Source: Mucilaginibacter sp. dw_454 (GTDB taxonomy: Bacteria; Bacteroidota; Bacteroidia; Sphingobacteriales; Sphingobacteriaceae). From it: 64,000 nt of DNA. The stretch is taken from positions 1,178,001 through 1,242,000 of the forward strand of contig NZ_JAAVVB010000001.1 of NCBI RefSeq assembly GCF_018449775.1, in the 5' to 3' direction. The position numbers and the translations under genes are program-made. This document shows positions 59,638-64,000 of this stretch, one piece after another (the stretch's first letter is position 1; each line of letters begins with the position of its first letter). The notes beneath the pieces were generated by a model. It was not told the DNA's origin. It worked only from the letters and a program-made list of their open reading frames with translations, and did no database searches.

Positions 59638-61299
59638 TTAAAGAGAAATACCTCTTTTCCATGGTATAAAATCGTCGTGACCGCCCGTTACTGCCTTAGC
59701 CTTTTCTTCGCCGCTGGCTACACGGATAATATGTTCCAAAATGCGCTCGCCAGCCTCATTTATACTTTCATCGCCACTAATCACAGTACCAGCGTCTATA
59801 TCGATGATATCGGTCATTTTGTTGTATAGTTTAGTATTAGTAGATACCTTAACAACCGGCGTAATAGGATTACCGGTAGGCGTTCCTAATCCCGTAGTAA
59901 ATACCACGATGGTTGCACCCGAGCCAACTTCGGCAGTGGTCGATTCCACATCACTGCCCGGCGTACACAATAGTGTTAAGCCCGGTTTTCTAACCTTTTC
60001 GGGATAATCCAACACATCTGCCACTGGCGATGTACCACCTTTTTTTGCTGCACCTGCTGATTTAATCGCGTCCGTTATCAAACCATCGCGCACATTGCCT
60101 GCAGACGGATTTGAATCAAAGCCTGAACCCAAAGCCTTAGCTTTATCATAGTAAGAACGCATCAGGTGGATAAATCTGCCTGCTGTTTCATCGTCAATAC
60201 ATCGATCACTTAATTCTTGCTCAACACCACATAATTCAGGAAACTCAGAAAGAATTACCGATCCGCCCAGTCCTACTATAATATCAGACACATGGCCCAA
60301 TGATGGATTAGCTGAGATCCCCGAAAAACCATCCGAGCCGCCACATTCCAATCCTACACAAAGCTTACTTAGCGGTGCTGATTTACGGGTATTTTTGTTG
60401 GCTTCGATTAAGCCTGTAAACGTCTTTTTAATAGCCTGATTCAGCAATTCGGTTTCACTCCCTATTTGTTGTTGCTCTAACAGGTACAACGGCTTGGAGA
60501 AAGAAGGATCACGTTTATAGATTTCTTCTTTCAACATGTCGATCTGCGCATTTTGGCAACCAAGGCTTAGCACGGTAGCGCCGGCCACATTAGCATGCGT
60601 AATGTATCCGGCTAATAAACCGCATAGTCCGCGCGTATCTTCTTTTATCCCTGCGCAGCCCAAAGAATGATTCAGAAATTTGATGCCATCAACATTGGAA
60701 AACAACTTTTGATCTTTAGCTTTCAAACTAGCAACACCGTTCAGATCCGCGGCCAAAATTTCATCCGCATTTTTTCCTGATCGGTATAATTCTACCAATT
60801 GTTTTATATGGTCACGCTCCGGCGAAGTATCCGTTTGATAACCTAATTCCTTCGCAAAAGCATCTTGTATAACCTGTACATTCCTGTTCTCGCAAAAAAC
60901 CAATGGAATCACCAACCAGTGATTGGCTACGCCAACCGAACCATCAGCACGATGGTAGCCCATAAAAGTACGGTCCTTCCAGGCAGACAGATCAGGCATC
61001 AGCCAGTCCGTCTTGCGCTCGCGTAGTTCGTAGTCGCCCGAGGCATGTTTTATATTTTGGGTAGTTACCGGTTCGCCGGTTGTTATCGGCAATACGGCTC
61101 TACCTACCAATACACCATACATTAACACATCATCGCCCGGGTTAAGATCCTGCAGTGCAAATTTATGTTTAGCGGCTACATCACCTAGCAAAGCAATCTG
61201 CTTATCTTCTGATAATATCATGTCCCCGGCCTTCAAATCAACCAACGCCACTTCGATATTATCTTTAGGATGTATTTTTAAAGTTGTAGTTTGCATCAT
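59638..61299 (-). CDS. UxaA-family sugar-acid dehydratase (altronate dehydratase-like)
   Basis: A 553-residue protein of the UxaA/GarD family. The N-terminal about 100 residues form a SAF-like domain (HPKDNIEVALVDLKAGD, VLPITTGEPV). The catalytic part has ANHWLVIPLVFCENRNVQV, HSLGCAGIKEDTRGLCGLLAGY-like segments and GLECGGSDGFSGISANP, which are family motifs. UxaA dehydrates altronate and GarD galactarate; this one may instead act on a pentonate (e.g. L-arabinonate) in view of its neighbours. The substrate cannot be read from the sequence. Confidence 0.82.
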   Translation of the reverse strand: MMQTTTLKIHPKDNIEVALVDLKAGDMILSEDKQIALLGDVAAKHKFALQDLNPGDDVLMYGVLVGRAVLPITTGEPVTTQNIKHASGDYELRERKTDWLMPDLSAWKDRTFMGYHRADGSVGVANHWLVIPLVFCENRNVQVIQDAFAKELGYQTDTSPERDHIKQLVELYRSGKNADEILAADLNGVASLKAKDQKLFSNVDGIKFLNHSLGCAGIKEDTRGLCGLLAGYITHANVAGATVLSLGCQNAQIDMLKEEIYKRDPSFSKPLYLLEQQQIGSETELLNQAIKKTFTGLIEANKNTRKSAPLSKLCVGLECGGSDGFSGISANPSLGHVSDIIVGLGGSVILSEFPELCGVEQELSDRCIDDETAGRFIHLMRSYYDKAKALGSGFDSNPSAGNVRDGLITDAIKSAGAAKKGGTSPVADVLDYPEKVRKPGLTLLCTPGSDVESTTAEVGSGATIVVFTTGLGTPTGNPITPVVKVSTNTKLYNKMTDIIDIDAGTVISGDESINEAGERILEHIIRVASGEEKAKAVTGGHDDFIPWKRGISL

Positions 61300-61305
61300 T
61301 AAAAT

Positions 61306-62889
61306 TTAAGCTAGTACCTCTTTAGTCAATTGCCCGTCTACCTTACGCCAAATATTCAATGGATTACCATTCTGTAACTCCGGCGGTAGTAATTCTTGCG
61401 GAAAATTCTGATAACTCACCGGCCTAACAAAACGATAAATAGCCTGTGACCCGACAGACGTGGTACGGCTGTCGGTGGTTGCCGGATAAGGCCCGCCGTG
61501 TTGCATAGCGTGCGTAACTTCTACCCCTGTTGGGACATTGTTGATCATCACGCGGCCGACTTTTTCCTCCAGGATATCAAATAATTCTTTGTGAGCCGAT
61601 ACGTCGTTGGCGTTGGCCCAAACACTAGTAGTCAGTTGACCCGGAATATTCCCTGCTATGGTTAATAATTGCAGGACATTATCGGCTATTACAAGCAGAG
61701 CCATCGGGCCAAAATGTTCTTCAAACAAGGATTGATCTTTTAGAAAATCAGTACCGGAAACTGTAAATGCCTGCGGTGTGGCCTGATTGGCATCAGCTAT
61801 TCCTTTACCCAATAATTTTAGCGATGGAAAGGATTCTAATTCAGTGATACTCTTACAATAGGCACCGTAGATAGCATCGGTTAGCATTAAACCGCCATTC
61901 GCGCCAGATAATGATTCAGCATATTGCGTTAAGAATTTATCTGCGCTCTCACTTTTAACCATTAAAATAATACCGGGATTGGTACAGAATTGTCCTACGC
62001 CTAACGTGTTAGACGCCACCAAAGATTTGGCTAAGCTTTCCGGGTCTTCGTTCAGTTTTCCAGGCAATAAAAACACGGGGTTTACACTACCCATTTCGGC
62101 ATAAACTGGGATCGGTTCCGGCCGTTGTGCAGCCAGATCGAACAAAGCTCTGCCACCGCGTAATGATCCCGTAAAACCAAGTGCCTTGATTAACGGATGC
62201 TTAACTAGTGCCTGGCCACTTTCAATTGTTTTGCCTTGGATCAAGGAGAAAACGCCATCAGGCATACCTGTTTTTTTTGCAGCCTCGATAATACAGTTGC
62301 CTACCAGCTCTGACGTCACCGGGTGGCCAAAATGCGCTTTGTAAACCACCGGACATCCGGCTGCTAAAGCCGATATGGTATCGCCACCAGCAACCGAGAA
62401 AGCGAATGGAAAATTACTTGCACCGAAAACGGCGACCGGCCCCAAAGGACGTTGCATCTGGCAAATCTGCGGTTTCGGCAAAGGCTGGCGTTCGGGCATT
62501 GCTTTATCAATTATCGCGTTTACCCATGAGCCTTCTTTTAACAAGTTCGCGAATAGGTTAATCTGCCCTATAGTTCTGTCTATTTCGCCATTTAAACGTG
62601 GCTGGGGCAAGTGTGTTTCCTGCATAGCGACAGGCACCAGCGTTTCGCGGATGTTATTGATCTCGGCAGCTATGGCCTCCAAGAAATTAACTCTATCGGC
62701 AACTGGCAGTAATTTATACGTTCTGAATGCAGCATCAGCTTTCTTTGCAGCTTCATCTATATTAGCGGCTGTCGCTTCACTAAACATGTACTGACCTGAA
62801 TTATCTTTCATCGCTATCGAACTTTTAAAATTGTCCGTAGCACCGTCGGCATTTGAGTATCCAATAATTTGTTTTCCTGTAATTTTCAT
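61306..62889 (-). CDS. Alpha-ketoglutarate semialdehyde dehydrogenase (NADP+)
   Basis: A 527-residue aldehyde dehydrogenase, longer at the N terminus than generic ALDHs, like 2,5-dioxovalerate dehydrogenases. Active-site Cys302 lies in GVGQFCTNPGIILM, Glu265 in AEMGSVNPVF, Asn159 in GASNFPFAF and Lys184 in VVYKAHFGHP. It oxidises 2,5-dioxopentanoate to 2-oxoglutarate, the last step of non-phosphorylative sugar-acid pathways. It is encoded 6 bp before the UxaA-family gene and 16 bp after the GH116-like gene, all on the minus strand, so one operon is likely. Confidence 0.88.
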   Translation of the reverse strand: MKITGKQIIGYSNADGATDNFKSSIAMKDNSGQYMFSEATAANIDEAAKKADAAFRTYKLLPVADRVNFLEAIAAEINNIRETLVPVAMQETHLPQPRLNGEIDRTIGQINLFANLLKEGSWVNAIIDKAMPERQPLPKPQICQMQRPLGPVAVFGASNFPFAFSVAGGDTISALAAGCPVVYKAHFGHPVTSELVGNCIIEAAKKTGMPDGVFSLIQGKTIESGQALVKHPLIKALGFTGSLRGGRALFDLAAQRPEPIPVYAEMGSVNPVFLLPGKLNEDPESLAKSLVASNTLGVGQFCTNPGIILMVKSESADKFLTQYAESLSGANGGLMLTDAIYGAYCKSITELESFPSLKLLGKGIADANQATPQAFTVSGTDFLKDQSLFEEHFGPMALLVIADNVLQLLTIAGNIPGQLTTSVWANANDVSAHKELFDILEEKVGRVMINNVPTGVEVTHAMQHGGPYPATTDSRTTSVGSQAIYRFVRPVSYQNFPQELLPPELQNGNPLNIWRKVDGQLTKEVLA

Positions 62890-62905
62890 AAGTATTAAAG
62901 GGATA

Positions 62906-64000
62906 TTATCCCAAGTTTTTTGTCATGCCCGAAACAATGACTTTATTCACCGGGATTTTACCATAAGCCACATCCAAACGCGGCACACCTGCTTTCAATG
63001 TCACCGTACCAAAACCTGTTGCTGTTGAAAGAAAGCTCGTAAAATCACCAATCCGTGAATCGATATGCAGTTCCTTATCTATCGCGTCATAGCGTACGCC
63101 GGTAAGCCCCTCGATCATGCCATAACTTGACATAGCCCGTGCGTACCAGTGACCGCATTCGTACTCATTAAATGGATTTCGTACTTCGCCATTGTATCTA
63201 TCACGACAAGCACGTACAATATCCAGGCCTTTTTGAACTTCGCCCATCAACATTAAATGCGATGCAACCTGGTACTCAATGCCAGTCCATACCTCGTTGC
63301 TGTATACAAATGGCAACGAAAGCATGCCGCCTTTTGGCCATGAACAAAGCAGTAAACCGCCTTCATCGCCAATAGCATAAGTAGGCCGCTGCGGATTGGA
63401 ATGTTCGTGCAGACTGGTTTTAAAATTATAGCGATGTACGGATGTTAAATGGTTCCTGGTTTTTTGCTGATCCAATGGATCACCTAAACCGCACATTCTT
63501 GATAGCCATCCACCCATTACACCGTCAGATAACACACCAGTGCCATATTGATATTTAGGACCTTCTTTCTCCAATATTATTTTAGCCTCTGGCTGATACC
63601 CGGTAGCATATGATTGTGCTTTAGCGGGATCAGGAGCCTGTAACTCTTTCCATTCTATTTTTTGTTGGAAATACTCGCCGTTGTACAGCTCGCTTTCCAT
63701 GTACTTTTTACCTTTCGCGTACAACGTCTCGTATCCAGACACATCTTTACCTAAAGCTTTACTCATGGTAATAAATGCGTTTAGTGCGCCTAAATAAAAA
63801 CTTGTTGCAAAGCCTGTTGGCCCCCAAAACTCAATATCGTAAGTATTGTGGTGTGGTTCCTGTACAACGCCGTTTCCTTTCGGGTCCCAGGTTTTGCTAC
63901 AGTAATCCAGGCTGGCTTGTACTTTCGGATAGATCGACTTCAACCATTCTGTATCGCCACTGATGCGCCATTCGCGATGTACTTTCATAATACCGCCGAG
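62906..64000 (-). CDS. GH116-like glucosidase, N terminus outside window
   Basis: The frame is open past the last base of the window (LGGIMKVHREWRISGD), so the 365 visible residues are the C-terminal part of a longer protein; the in-window ATG at 63988 is not the true start. HHNTYDIEFWGPTGFAT and YLGAL match the GH116 catalytic region, in which the Asp of NTYD is the acid/base in GBA2-like beta-glucosidases. An (alpha/alpha)6 core with GMLSLPFVYSNEVWTGIEYQ and NPFNEYECGHWYARAMSSY follows. It releases beta-linked glucose or xylose. It is the first gene visible of the sugar-acid operon. Confidence 0.78.
   Translation of the reverse strand, partial: LGGIMKVHREWRISGDTEWLKSIYPKVQASLDYCSKTWDPKGNGVVQEPHHNTYDIEFWGPTGFATSFYLGALNAFITMSKALGKDVSGYETLYAKGKKYMESELYNGEYFQQKIEWKELQAPDPAKAQSYATGYQPEAKIILEKEGPKYQYGTGVLSDGVMGGWLSRMCGLGDPLDQQKTRNHLTSVHRYNFKTSLHEHSNPQRPTYAIGDEGGLLLCSWPKGGMLSLPFVYSNEVWTGIEYQVASHLMLMGEVQKGLDIVRACRDRYNGEVRNPFNEYECGHWYARAMSSYGMIEGLTGVRYDAIDKELHIDSRIGDFTSFLSTATGFGTVTLKAGVPRLDVAYGKIPVNKVIVSGMTKNLG

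Overview
The window reads as a chromosomal segment of a Bacteroidota bacterium, most likely Sphingobacteriaceae and Mucilaginibacter- or Pedobacter-like. This is inferred from the flexirubin-type pigment genes, GH92/GH43/GH127 carbohydrate enzymes, carboxypeptidase-regulatory-domain outer-membrane barrels, type II-like glutamine synthetase, absence of strong Shine-Dalgarno sequences, and TAnnTTTG-type -7 promoter elements. No rRNA, tRNA, CRISPR array, integrase or intact insertion sequence was seen. The genus call is inference; no search was run.

Region 1 (1-16.1 kb) is a flexirubin-type pigment locus made of two convergent operons. The plus-strand operon carries the dialkylresorcinol half: DarA aromatase, DarB ketosynthase, a small unknown protein, a BtrH-like acyltransferase candidate, an ABC exporter pair and an acyl carrier protein. 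The minus-strand operon carries the aryl-polyene half: an aromatic amino acid ammonia-lyase, two hotdog dehydratase-like proteins, two complete ketosynthases, one half-length ketosynthase remnant and one chain-length-factor-like ketosynthase. A PaaK-like aryl-acid ligase lies beyond, possibly to activate the aryl starter. Together they could make an aryl polyene acid, make a dialkylresorcinol, join them as an ester and export the product.

Region 2 (16.2-26.6 kb) holds a cysteine-less redoxin-fold protein and a molybdenum-enzyme block. The block has an FdhF/YdeP-like molybdopterin oxidoreductase, a 51-residue small protein and FdhD in one operon; divergent moaD-moaE; and a convergent moaA-moeA-moaC-mobA-moeB operon.

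Region 3 (26.6-41.2 kb) is mostly housekeeping: aldose 1-epimerase, a HAD-like protein, an APH-fold kinase, two glutamine synthetase family proteins, two gamma-glutamylcyclotransferase-fold proteins, malate dehydrogenase, a Tat-exported Gfo/Idh/MocA oxidoreductase, an M1 metallopeptidase and cytochrome bd oxidase (cydAB). Strong hairpin terminators separate several of these.

Region 4 (41.2-64 kb) is devoted to carbohydrates and the envelope: a GH92 mannosidase, two tandem paralogous outer-membrane barrels, a PQQ-type sugar dehydrogenase fused to a PKD domain and cytochrome c, GH43 and GH127 arabinan-active enzymes with an AraC regulator, a lipoprotein, and a run of FAH-family protein, UxaA-family dehydratase and alpha-ketoglutarate-semialdehyde dehydrogenase. 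That run looks like a non-phosphorylative sugar-acid route to 2-oxoglutarate. A GH116-like glucosidase is cut by the window edge.

Scattered between genes are several copies of an 80-100 bp palindromic repeat whose outer ends begin TGTCAT, a roughly 420-bp unit bounded by inverted repeats near 41.3-41.7 kb, and a six-copy TGTTTCA motif cluster near 53.4-53.5 kb.
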